Assembly: GCA_964386405.1 (NCBI GenBank)
Contig: CAYLRW010000064.1
Span: 1-8,330, forward strand
Length of the DNA stretch: 8,330 nucleotides
Direction: 5' to 3'
From: RZYP01 sp964386405
Lineage (GTDB): Bacteria; Bacillota; Negativicutes; Acidaminococcales; Acidaminococcaceae
In this document: in pieces, positions 1 through 6,720 of the stretch
Numbering within the stretch: position 1 is the first letter of the stretch
Layout: the number at the start of each line of letters is the position of its first letter
Made by a program: the position numbers and the translations under genes
Notes under the pieces: generated by a model
Databases searched by the model: none
What the model saw: only the letters and a program-made list of their open reading frames with translations
Told to the model about the DNA's origin: nothing

Positions 1-53
1 ACTGCGAAGTGTCCCCTTTGGTCTTTTTTGCTAAATTTTGTCGTTTATTTTTT

Positions 54-551
54 TTAACTGATCCCCATTACAGAAATGATCATACGTGTCAGGAACATTG
101 AGAGGACGGCATCGATGATAGGAATGGCGATAATCAGCGGATGATGTTTAGGGTTTGTACCGGAAGTGACGACGCAGCGGACGAAGTGACCAATCAGTGT
201 GCCCATGGTGATGGTTGCCGGGAAGAGAATGGTTGCCTGTACTGCATTAATTGTACCATCGGCATAGAGAGTAGCGGCAGTAGCAGCACCAGCCGCTTTA
301 GCAAAGAAGGCGGAAATTAAAGCGATGATTGCTTCGCCTGGTAAACCGAAGAGCGCCATGACGGGAGCGATGACATTACCGATGATGGTCATTAAGCCGG
401 TGATTTTCAAGAATAGGATCAAAACGTAAGCAACAATCATCGCAGGGATAATCTTTTCTACGCCAAGATAAAAACCATTTTTTGCTCCGAAGATGAATTC
501 TTCTAAAAGGGTGCGTTTAGTTTGTAATGCTGTAGTATCAGGTGTGCTCAT
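54..551 (-). CDS. yjiG: YjiG-like membrane protein, nucleoside-recognition (Gate) domain, partner of YjiH
   Basis: This 165-residue protein is largely hydrophobic. Membrane-spanning stretches lie roughly at residues 33-52, 60-81, 104-125 and 137-160, separated by small-residue loops such as AKAAGAATAAT near 84-94. This is the pattern of the nucleoside-recognition/Gate family (SpmB, YjiG). Family members are thought to move small solutes across the cytoplasmic membrane, but the substrate is unknown. The ATG overlaps the upstream stop codon as TGATG. An AAGGAGG site (561-567) inside the end of the upstream gene lies 9 nt ahead, so translation is probably coupled. It is the last gene of the peptidase-yjiH-yjiG operon. 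In E. coli, yjiG and yjiH neighbour the isoaspartyl dipeptidase gene iadA, a parallel that supports a peptide- or amino-acid-related role here. The family call is firm; the transported compound is inference. Confidence 0.85.
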   Translation of the reverse strand: MSTPDTTALQTKRTLLEEFIFGAKNGFYLGVEKIIPAMIVAYVLILFLKITGLMTIIGNVIAPVMALFGLPGEAIIALISAFFAKAAGAATAATLYADGTINAVQATILFPATITMGTLIGHFVRCVVTSGTNPKHHPLIIAIPIIDAVLSMFLTRMIISVMGIS

Positions 552-1213
552 CAGGCATTGCCTCCTTGAATATTTATTTCAGAAACAGTTTCGGTCTGAC
601 GGGCTAAATAGAACCTTACGATATTAGCACCTATGATTTTGACGATGATTTCTACGGCTAGGATAATGCCGACTGGCAGCACAGCAATACCGAGAAGTGG
701 GGCACCGCAGTCAAAAGTGTTGGTTACAACGCCGGAAGCCGCATATTGGTAGGCTACGAAGATACTGCGTTCCTTGTCATTGATCTGACCGTTTTCATAC
801 ATTTGTTTGGTCAAGGCAGCACCGACGTCAGTGCTGGTCATTGAGCTGACCAGTGGCAGCCCGCAGACGCCAGGAAGACCCATTAAAGGTTTTAAAATAG
901 GTCTGACAAGTCTTTCGGCGGCTAGGAGCGCTCCGAGAGATTCCACTACGCGAATGAGACCTAGGGCAAACATTACGGTTGGAATTAAGGAAAGGCCGAA
1001 CATAAAACCTTCACGTGCACCGATACCGCCTTTGCCTGTAAAGTTTTCGGCACCGATTTTACCGAATTTACCAATTAGTACCTGAAAGTCGATGGCGCTG
1101 AAAGCACCGGCATTGGCAAGCACTCCTGAGAAGGAGAGGGCGATGAAGATAAAGGACAACCATCCTCGCCAGGTCAATTTGTGTTCAAAGTCTTTCTGTT
1201 GTGTGAATTCCAT
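551..1213 (-). CDS. yjiH: YjiH-like membrane protein, nucleoside-recognition (Gate) domain
   Basis: This 220-residue integral membrane protein is close in length to E. coli YjiH. A short cytoplasmic-looking N-terminus precedes a hydrophobic segment at about residues 17-37. Further membrane segments lie near 70-90, 105-125, 153-180 and 175-200. The central stretch with LPLVSSMTSTDVGAA (about 119-133) and the segment VTNTFDCGAPLLG (163-175) are glycine- and serine-rich loops of the kind seen in Gate-domain proteins. It probably forms a two-part transporter with the adjacent YjiG-like protein, to which it is joined by a 1-nt stop/start overlap. The start is supported by AGGGAGG (1221-1227) with a 7-nt spacer. 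Only 19 nt separate it from the peptidase gene upstream. The substrate is not visible from sequence; peptide, N-acyl amino acid or related solute is inference from the M20 neighbour. Confidence 0.85.
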   Translation of the reverse strand: MEFTQQKDFEHKLTWRGWLSFIFIALSFSGVLANAGAFSAIDFQVLIGKFGKIGAENFTGKGGIGAREGFMFGLSLIPTVMFALGLIRVVESLGALLAAERLVRPILKPLMGLPGVCGLPLVSSMTSTDVGAALTKQMYENGQINDKERSIFVAYQYAASGVVTNTFDCGAPLLGIAVLPVGIILAVEIIVKIIGANIVRFYLARQTETVSEINIQGGNA

Positions 1214-1232
1214 TATTATGCCTCCCTGTTTT

Positions 1233-2393
1233 TTATTTAGTGTTAATTTTTAAGAGGATTGCTATCAATAACTTTGCTCTGCTAAATAAGGATTCGACAA
1301 TGGCAAATTCTTCATCAGTGTGATTGCGCCCGCCTTGCACGCCCATGGCGCAGCAACTGGCAATACCAACGGCAGTCGTATAACCGGAGTCAGAAGCACC
1401 ACCGACAGCCTTGGCCGAGAGTTCGCCGAAACCTTCTTCAGCGCTAACAGCCTTCACGAAATCGAAGAGCTGCATGGATTCATCTAAACGCAGCATGGCG
1501 TTGAACTCTAAAATCTCAGAAAATTTGGTAGTAGTGCCTTCGATGTAAACTTTGTCAGCGATTTGCTGCAGTTGTTTTTTGACCGCCGGTAGATAAGAAG
1601 AATTTTTGAAGCGCATATCACAGATGATTTTGCAGTAAGCCGGAGTTGCATTGCAGACTGTACCGCCAGTAATGACGCCGACATTGAAGGTATTGCCTTT
1701 TTCCCAATCAGTTAGGTTTTCAATGTCGAGTATTTTGTGGGCCATTTCTTTGATAGCGCTGCGACCGTTTTCCGGGTCATTGCCAACGTGTGCTCCTTTG
1801 CCGAAGACTTCCAGCTGAAATTGGAACATGCCTTTGCGCTCAACGACAATCCCGTTATCCGGAAAGCCGGTTTCAAAATTGAAGGAGGCGAAGGCTCCCT
1901 GTGCTTCTTCCATTATTCTGATAGGCGCTTCGCTATTTGCGTGACCGACTTCTTCATCACCAAGCAGGATTACTTTGACAGGATGCTTGTCCCAACCACA
2001 TTCCTTAAGGGCTTTCAAAGCATAAGACAGAATGACGATGCCGCCTTTCATATCAAGTACACCGGGACCGTAGGCCTTGCCGTCCTCAATCTTAAAAGGA
2101 CGTTCAGCGGCGGTTCCATATTTAAAAACGGTATCCATATGACCTGTCAGGATGATGAAAGGTTTGCTGCAGTCACCGAATTCGCTGACCAGCATGTTGC
2201 CGGCATCGGCAAATTTATGAATCCTGTTTTTACCGCCTATTTCGGTAAAGAAGTTTGCCAGCATACTGCCAATTTCGTCAACACCTTCCTTGCAGCCTGG
2301 GCCACATTCAATATTAACCATGGTTTGCCAAAGCTTCAGCATATTATCCTTATTGTCGTCGATGCTTGCATATGCTTTTTGTTTCATGTCCAC
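1233..2393 (-). CDS. M20 family zinc metallopeptidase (glutamate carboxypeptidase / CPG2-like)
   Basis: This 386-residue cytoplasmic enzyme, without a signal peptide, is a predicted di-zinc hydrolase of a peptide or amide bond. All M20 landmarks are present: GHMDTVF (His85 ligand, Asp87), DMKGG (bridging Asp114), GDEEVG (catalytic base Glu147 and ligand Glu148), Glu174 in NFETG, and C-terminal NHTDEE (ligand His358). The dimerisation/lid domain occupies about residues 186-300, including GKGAHVGNDPENG. The closest general type is the carboxypeptidase G2/ArgE-like branch, but the substrate could be a dipeptide, an N-acyl amino acid or an aryl-amide. I chose the GTG start because AAGGGGTGA (2401-2409) sits 7 nt before it; the ATG two codons later would be 13 nt away. 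It is the first gene of an operon with the YjiHG transporter, so it probably hydrolyses what that system imports. Confidence 0.9.
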   Translation of the reverse strand: MDMKQKAYASIDDNKDNMLKLWQTMVNIECGPGCKEGVDEIGSMLANFFTEIGGKNRIHKFADAGNMLVSEFGDCSKPFIILTGHMDTVFKYGTAAERPFKIEDGKAYGPGVLDMKGGIVILSYALKALKECGWDKHPVKVILLGDEEVGHANSEAPIRIMEEAQGAFASFNFETGFPDNGIVVERKGMFQFQLEVFGKGAHVGNDPENGRSAIKEMAHKILDIENLTDWEKGNTFNVGVITGGTVCNATPAYCKIICDMRFKNSSYLPAVKKQLQQIADKVYIEGTTTKFSEILEFNAMLRLDESMQLFDFVKAVSAEEGFGELSAKAVGGASDSGYTTAVGIASCCAMGVQGGRNHTDEEFAIVESLFSRAKLLIAILLKINTK

Positions 2394-2400
2394 GAGAAAA

Positions 2401-2409
2401 TCACCCCTT
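2401..2409 (-). promoter_or_regulatory. Ribosome binding site that decides the GTG start of the M20 peptidase
   Basis: On the minus strand the sequence reads AAGGGGTGA, a near match to the anti-Shine-Dalgarno complement AAGGAGGTGA. It ends 7 nt before GTG at 2393 and 13 nt before the in-frame ATG at 2387, so the GTG is the better start. It lies about 10 nt beyond the U-tract of the leader hairpin. Confidence 0.7.
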
Positions 2410-2419
2410 TTTTGAAAAT

Positions 2420-2463
2420 AAAAAAAGCCGCCTGATTGACTTGTCGTTAGTCAATTAAGCAGC
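2420..2463 (-). terminator. Terminator-like hairpin in the 5' leader of the peptidase-yjiH-yjiG operon (possible attenuator)
   Basis: Arms 2449-2463 and 2427-2441 flank a 7-nt loop (2442-2448). Read on the minus strand the two arms pair over 15 positions, with two G-U wobbles and one A-C mismatch, and are followed directly by seven U residues (2426-2420). On the plus strand the two wobbles become C-A mismatches, so the minus strand is the better-paired orientation. No minus-strand gene lies upstream, so this is not the end of another transcript. It falls between the predicted promoter (2499-2527) and the ribosome binding site. It may therefore terminate the operon early unless an antiterminating factor or alternative fold intervenes. 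Confidence 0.55.
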
Positions 2464-2498
2464 ATTGCTTTTTAAAACAAGAAGTTTTTATTTGCCTA

Positions 2499-2527
2499 AT
2501 AGTAAAACATATTGAATGTAGTGTCAA
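2499..2527 (-). promoter_or_regulatory. Sigma-A-type promoter for the peptidase-yjiH-yjiG operon
   Basis: On the minus strand a perfect TTGACA -35 box (2527-2522) is followed by a 17-nt spacer and TACTAT (2504-2499, 4 of 6 to TATAAT). The predicted transcription start is near 2492, giving a leader of about 99 nt before the GTG at 2393. The spacing and perfect -35 make this the strongest promoter match I find in the window. Its upstream edge is 21 bp from the palindromic operator at 2548-2570. Confidence 0.65.
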
Positions 2528-2547
2528 GAAATAATGAAATATTTTTA

Positions 2548-2570
2548 CGATTGTATACAGTATACTTTCG
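2548..2570. promoter_or_regulatory. Imperfect palindrome, likely operator of the GntR/FCD regulator
   Basis: A 23-bp inverted repeat is centred on A2559. The core is GTATAC-A-GTATAC, and flanking CGA/TCG brings the match to 9 of 11 positions per arm. GntR/FadR-type regulators commonly bind short, AT-rich, closely spaced palindromes of this size, often containing GTATAC-like cores. It overlaps the -35 region of the likely promoter for the regulator gene and lies upstream of the divergent promoter. Repression of the regulator-GRE operon and effects on the transport operon are both plausible. The assignment to this regulator is inference from position. Confidence 0.55.
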
Positions 2571-2578
2571 ATAATAAT
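2551..2578 (+). promoter_or_regulatory. Probable promoter of the gntR-GRE-activase operon
   Basis: TTGTAT (2551-2556) and AATAAT (2573-2578) are separated by 16 nt, giving a start near 2585 and a leader of about 30 nt to the ATG at 2615. Both boxes are imperfect but well spaced. The operator-like palindrome covers the -35 box and most of the spacer, as expected for autoregulation. Confidence 0.45.
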
Positions 2579-2614
2579 GTTTATTTTTTAGAATTCGGGT
2601 GTTATATTAATGCT

Positions 2615-3274
2615 ATGAAAAATAACATACGCTTAGACGAATGCATTAAAAAAAGTTTATCAGAAAGTATCAGCGATTCTTTGCGGAGCGCGATTATGAC
2701 AGGAAGCTTGACTGAAGGAACTCAGATCAAGCAGGACCACATGGCGCAGCAATTCAATGTAAGCATCAGCGTCATCAGGGAAGCCCTGAAAATTTTGGAA
2801 GGAGAGGGTTTGGTAGAATTCCTGCCTAATCATGGGGCCGCTGTCGCAAAACTTTCTTCCGAGGAGGCTTTGGATATCTTTGCTATCCGTGTCTTATTGG
2901 AGACGGAGGCTTTGGCACTTTCGGTACCTCGGCTGACAGCAGAAGACTATCAGGAACTAGAGGCAGTACTGGTTGAAGAGGGGACTTGCACAGAGCCGCA
3001 GCGTTATAACGAATTAAACTCTTTGTTTCACGAACATCTTTATAAGTACTGCACTAATAAACGCTTAAATGATCTAATCAGGCTGCAGCACAACAACGTA
3101 GGCAGATATTTGGTCTTTTATTTGGACAAAATGGAGTTTAAACAGCAGTCTGACAGAGAACATTTGCAGCTGCTTGAGGCCTGCAAGGCAAAAGACATTA
3201 CGCGAGCCAAGAAATTATTAAAACAGCACATGCAAAAAGCTGGCAAGCAACTTGCTGCTTTTCTGCGAAAATAA
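2615..3274 (+). CDS. GntR family transcriptional regulator, FadR/FCD subfamily
   Basis: This 219-residue DNA-binding regulator has an N-terminal winged helix (about residues 15-78), with the recognition-helix region VSISVIREALKILEGEGLVEF followed by the wing PNHGAAV. The C-terminal all-helical FCD ligand domain spans about 83-215. Likely metal/ligand residues are Asp87 in EALDIFAIR, His139 in FHEHLY, His183 in REHLQLL and His205 in LKQHM. FCD regulators typically sense small carboxylates, sugar acids or amino-acid derivatives. An in-frame ATG at 2534 would add 27 residues, but those codons run through the predicted promoter and operator. I therefore prefer 2615, although its ribosome site (GGGTG, 2597-2601) is weak. 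It is first in an operon with the GRE and activase and divergent from the peptidase-transport operon, so it probably controls both. Confidence 0.88.
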   Translation: MKNNIRLDECIKKSLSESISDSLRSAIMTGSLTEGTQIKQDHMAQQFNVSISVIREALKILEGEGLVEFLPNHGAAVAKLSSEEALDIFAIRVLLETEALALSVPRLTAEDYQELEAVLVEEGTCTEPQRYNELNSLFHEHLYKYCTNKRLNDLIRLQHNNVGRYLVFYLDKMEFKQQSDREHLQLLEACKAKDITRAKKLLKQHMQKAGKQLAAFLRK

Positions 3275-3311
3275 AAATAGATGCTGAAGAAGGCAAAATG
3301 GGGGATTTAAC

Positions 3312-5678
3312 ATGACAACACAACGTATATTGGATTTCAAGAAGGAATACATTGACACGAGGCCTTCCATCAGCAGCCAGCGTGCGAAGATTTTCACGGA
3401 ATCACACAAGGCAACAGAGGGCGAAGCAGTCATTATCAGACGCGCCAAAGCTTTTCGTGACGTCTGCCGTCAAATCGATATTTCAATCTTTAAGGATGAA
3501 TTGATCGTTGGCAGCATCGGTGAATTCAGACGCAGCGGCATTATTTGCCCGGAATACTCTTGGCAATGGGTCGATGAAGAAATGGATAATTTTGCGGACA
3601 GAACTCAGGATCAGTACAATATCAGTGAGAACGATAAAAAGGTACTGCGCGAAGAAATTTTTCCCTATTGGCAGGGCAAATCACTAGAAGAGACTTATTT
3701 GGCGCGACTTGATAAAGCAACGGCCAAAGTTTTGGTTGATACCGGCATCGTCGACAACGATTCCAAGTGGCGCAGTGCTGTTGGTGAAATTACTGCTGAC
3801 TATACCGATTTAGTCTTCAAAAAAGGTTTTGCCGGCTTTTGGCAAGAAGCAGAAGCGAAGCTGGCAGAGCTCGCGCCTGTAACCCCGGAAAACATCGAAA
3901 AAATTGAATTCTATACTGCGGCTGCCATAGTTTCTGAGGGGATTATTACTTTGGCTAATCGTTACGGCGAAAAAGCGGCAGTAATGGCGGTTGATTGCAG
4001 TGATGCAAAACGCAAGGCTGAACTCGAAGAGATTGCTGCTGTTTGCAAGGTTGTACCGGCAAACCCGCCGACAACCTTCAGGGAAGCAATTCAATGCGTC
4101 TGGTTCACGCAATTGGGTTCAATTTTATCTGAGAACTCATTGGCGCTCAATCTGGGACGCTTTGACCAATACATGTATCCTTTTTATGAAAAAGACGTGG
4201 CGGCAGGTATTTTGACGCGCGAACGTGCTTTAGAGTTGATTGAGGCGCTGTGGCTGAAATTGTCAGAATGGGTATGGGCGATTTCCAGTAATACGGCGCA
4301 ATTCTTTGCCGGCTATAATTCTTTCCAGAATCTTACGGTTGGCGGCCGCAAAAGAGATGGCAGCGATGCTACTAATGAGGTTTCCTATCTGTGTTTGGAA
4401 GCGACAGAAAAAGTAAAAACCCACCAGCCTGGCCTCAGCGTGCGTATTCACCCAAACTGTCCGCCGGAGTTTATGATGGCGGTATGCAAGTTGATCAGCT
4501 GCGGAACTGGTTTCCCGGCTGTGCATAATGACCGCGCGGGCTACGAGATGCTGCTGGCGGCAGGACTGGAACCTGAGGATGCCCGTGACTGGAGCAACTG
4601 TGGCTGCGTGGTACCGCATTTCCGCAAAATCGGCGAATGGACTTCCGCCGCGAATATCAATCTGGCGGCAGCGATGGAATTTACGATGGGGAATGGTATT
4701 CATCGTCTGAGCGGCGAAAAACTCGGTTTGGACAGCGATTTAGCTGAAGCCGCTGCCTACGAAGATTTCAAAGAACTATTCCTCAAACAAGTAAGCCATC
4801 TGATCAGAGTCGCTGTGACCGGCAGTCTTGTCTGCCAGCGCGTGCATGCAGAAATCGTGCCAAGACCTTATCTTTCCATGCTGGTTGATGGCTGTATGGA
4901 AAAAGGCAAGGATCTCAGCAAAGGCGGCGCTAAGTATTGTCTCGCACCTGTTTTGACCGGGATTGGCCTGGCGGATGCTGCGAATGCTTTGGCGGCTATC
5001 AAAAAACTTGTTTTTGAAGACAATAAATATACACTGGCGGATTTTGTAGCCGCCATGGATGCCGACTGGGTGGGTTATGAAAAAATGCGCAAGGACGTGC
5101 TTGCCTGCCCGAAATATGGCAATGATGATGATTATGTAGACAGCATTACATCTGATCTTTCGGATTTTTATCATCACGAAATCCATCAATACACAGATTT
5201 GTTCGGCGCACCATTTAACTCTGCTTTTATGGGCATTTCCAACTATATTCCGGCTGGCAGCGTAGTCGGTGCTACACCGGAAGGCCGTAAAGCCGGTACA
5301 CCGCTGACTGAAGGTGTTTCCCCGCATGCCGGTACGGATGTGCTCAGCCCGACAGCAGCCCTCAAGAGTGCCGGTAAAATCAATCAGGATATACACAGTG
5401 GTGGTACGCTGGTCAATATCAAATTGTCACCGGAGTTATTAAAAACTGACCGTGGTCTCGCTAATCTGGCAGCAATGATTCGCAGTTATTTTGCTCTCGG
5501 CGCTTTCCATGTACAATTCAATGTTATTTCACCGGAAGTACTGCACAAAGCGCAGGAGAAGCCAGAAGAATATCGTGACCTTCTGGTGCGTGTGGCGGGT
5601 TACAGCACGCAGTTTGTCAATCTGTCCAAAAATGCGCAGGATGCAATAATCGAAAGAACGACTTATGAAACCATGTAA
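3312..5678 (+). CDS. Glycyl radical enzyme of the pyruvate formate-lyase superfamily, reaction unassigned
   Basis: At 788 residues this is full length for a PFL2/HypD-type GRE. The C-terminal glycyl radical loop RVAGYSTQF places the radical on Gly763. The thiyl-radical cysteine is Cys432 in CGCVVP, in a loop after the typical GLEPEDARDW helix. LGRFDQYMYPFY (281-292) and KYGNDDDYVD are further GRE landmarks. Hydroxyproline dehydratase and its relatives carry Glu two residues after the cysteine; here that residue is Val434. The HypD catalytic Asp (Asp278 there) aligns with Leu277, and the family PGH motif reads VGE (Glu159). A simple dehydratase call is therefore not supported, nor is standard PFL, which has adjacent Cys-Cys. 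The ribosome site GGGGGA (3300-3305) is 6 nt from the ATG. The 37-nt gap after the regulator indicates an operon. The activase follows with a 14-nt overlap. It needs anaerobic conditions. Confidence 0.93.
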   Translation: MTTQRILDFKKEYIDTRPSISSQRAKIFTESHKATEGEAVIIRRAKAFRDVCRQIDISIFKDELIVGSIGEFRRSGIICPEYSWQWVDEEMDNFADRTQDQYNISENDKKVLREEIFPYWQGKSLEETYLARLDKATAKVLVDTGIVDNDSKWRSAVGEITADYTDLVFKKGFAGFWQEAEAKLAELAPVTPENIEKIEFYTAAAIVSEGIITLANRYGEKAAVMAVDCSDAKRKAELEEIAAVCKVVPANPPTTFREAIQCVWFTQLGSILSENSLALNLGRFDQYMYPFYEKDVAAGILTRERALELIEALWLKLSEWVWAISSNTAQFFAGYNSFQNLTVGGRKRDGSDATNEVSYLCLEATEKVKTHQPGLSVRIHPNCPPEFMMAVCKLISCGTGFPAVHNDRAGYEMLLAAGLEPEDARDWSNCGCVVPHFRKIGEWTSAANINLAAAMEFTMGNGIHRLSGEKLGLDSDLAEAAAYEDFKELFLKQVSHLIRVAVTGSLVCQRVHAEIVPRPYLSMLVDGCMEKGKDLSKGGAKYCLAPVLTGIGLADAANALAAIKKLVFEDNKYTLADFVAAMDADWVGYEKMRKDVLACPKYGNDDDYVDSITSDLSDFYHHEIHQYTDLFGAPFNSAFMGISNYIPAGSVVGATPEGRKAGTPLTEGVSPHAGTDVLSPTAALKSAGKINQDIHSGGTLVNIKLSPELLKTDRGLANLAAMIRSYFALGAFHVQFNVISPEVLHKAQEKPEEYRDLLVRVAGYSTQFVNLSKNAQDAIIERTTYETM

Positions 5679-6567
5679 TATTTTCCAATTGCAGCGTTTG
5701 TCTGTGAATGACGGCGAAGGTATCAGGACGACGGTCTTTTTCAAAGGCTGCGCCCTGCGCTGCCAGTGGTGTGCCAATCCTGAATCCTGGTCTTTTGATG
5801 CGCAACTGATGTTTTTCCCCCATAAATGTACTGGCTGCGGGAACTGCATTGCTGTTTGTAAGCAGGAGGCCAATGTACGAAATAATGAGGGTGCAGTCAA
5901 TTTCATTTCCAGCAGCTGCGTGAATTGCGGCGAGTGCCTTGCGGTTTGCTCGGCAGATGCCAGACAAGTAATGGGCGAAGAGCTGACGATTGATGAGGTA
6001 ATGAGGCAGTTAAAGAAAGACTATATCTTTTATCTGGAATCCGGCGGCGGTGTTACCTTTTCCGGCGGCGAACCCTTCTTGCACCCAGAATATTTGCGGC
6101 TGCTGAATGACAAATGTCATCAGCTTGGCATTAATACGGCTGTTGAGAGCTGTGCTTATTTTGATTTCGCAGCTTGTCAGGATATCATTGCGAATATCGA
6201 TCAGCTTTTCTTTGATCTTAAAATAATGGACAGCACCAGGCACAAGCAATATACCGGCGTAACTAACGAACGCATCTTGGCTAATATTGAGGCAGCGTCA
6301 AAAATCAATGACAATATTATCATTCGTGTGCCAGTCATCACAGGCGTCAACGACAGTGCAGAAAACATGTTGGCACTTGCGAGATTCTTGCGCGAGAAAA
6401 CTTCGATAAACAGAGTTGAACTATTGCCTTACCACAAGCTGGGACTCGAAAAAATGACAGCATTAGGTATGCCGGCGGTGGTTTTTGAAACGCCTTCGGA
6501 GACGAAAATGGGTGAATTAAATTTGCTGCTGGCTCGTGAAGGTATAATGACAGTTAGTTTTAAATGA
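5665..6567 (+). CDS. Glycyl radical enzyme activase (radical SAM, ferredoxin-type clusters)
   Basis: This 300-residue enzyme installs the glycyl radical on its partner by reductive cleavage of S-adenosylmethionine. The radical-SAM motif CxxxCxxC is at Cys29, Cys33 and Cys36 (GCALRCQWC), preceded by NDGEGIRTTVFFKGC, the usual activase N-terminus. An inserted ferredoxin-like domain has two complete 4Fe-4S motifs: Cys55/58/61/65 and Cys85/88/91/95. This is the long activase type that goes with non-PFL GREs. TFSGGEP (131-137) is the SAM-binding GGE motif, and DLKIMD follows as in other activases. The ATG lies inside the end of the GRE gene (14-nt overlap, different frame), so translation is likely coupled; the ribosome site is weak. 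Neighbour and architecture make the GRE in this operon the obvious substrate. Confidence 0.93.
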   Translation: MKPCNIFQLQRLSVNDGEGIRTTVFFKGCALRCQWCANPESWSFDAQLMFFPHKCTGCGNCIAVCKQEANVRNNEGAVNFISSSCVNCGECLAVCSADARQVMGEELTIDEVMRQLKKDYIFYLESGGGVTFSGGEPFLHPEYLRLLNDKCHQLGINTAVESCAYFDFAACQDIIANIDQLFFDLKIMDSTRHKQYTGVTNERILANIEAASKINDNIIIRVPVITGVNDSAENMLALARFLREKTSINRVELLPYHKLGLEKMTALGMPAVVFETPSETKMGELNLLLAREGIMTVSFK

Positions 6568-6569
6568 GG

Positions 6570-6606
6570 AAGCGGCCAAAGGGGAATATTCTCTTTGACC
6601 GCTTTT
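6570..6606 (+). terminator. Intrinsic terminator of the gntR-GRE-activase operon
   Basis: Three bases after the activase stop, AAGCGG (6570-6575) and CAAAG (6577-6581) pair with CTTTG and CCGCTT on the far side of a short AT-rich loop, with one internal mismatch, and the hairpin ends in TTTT (6603-6606). It cleanly separates the GRE operon from the carbonic anhydrase gene. Confidence 0.75.
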
Positions 6607-6631
6607 GGCAATTATCGGCATGTTTTTCCTG

Positions 6632-6661
6632 TTAGCATATTTCATGTGGGTGTGTCATAAT
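6632..6661 (+). promoter_or_regulatory. Possible promoter for the carbonic anhydrase gene
   Basis: TTAGCA (6632-6637, 4 of 6) and CATAAT (6656-6661, 5 of 6) are separated by 18 nt. They lie after the operon terminator and about 60 nt before the ATG. The match is moderate; a promoter is needed here because of the terminator, but this exact placement is tentative. Confidence 0.35.
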
Positions 6662-6720
6662 AAAAGTGCCTAATTAAAGGTATTTTTAGATAGATCGAGT
6701 TTATTGAGGGGTGCAGGTCA

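Noticed and set aside
1..53. T-rich stretch downstream of yjiG as a terminator
   Set aside because: T-runs are present, but I find no convincing stem. Any terminator or further operon gene would lie outside the window.
1737..2435. A 232-codon open frame on the plus strand
   Set aside because: It lies antisense to the M20 peptidase gene, which has complete catalytic motifs and a good ribosome site. The antisense product shows no recognisable domain.
2450..2467. Four-codon minus-strand mini-ORF (ATG CTG CTT AAT TGA) inside the leader hairpin arm
   Set aside because: It has no ribosome binding site and no run of regulatory codons, so a leader-peptide attenuator is not supported.
2534..2614. 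Upstream ATG extension of the GntR regulator
   Set aside because: The extra 27 codons overlap the predicted promoter and palindromic operator, and the extension does not resemble the family N-terminus.
4776..5396. A 206-codon open frame on the minus strand
   Set aside because: It is antisense to the well-supported glycyl radical enzyme, has a composition unlike a real protein and shows no recognisable motif.
5529..5967. Two overlapping minus-strand frames across the GRE/activase junction
   Set aside because: Both are antisense to conserved coding sequence, including the glycyl radical loop and the ferredoxin motifs of the activase.
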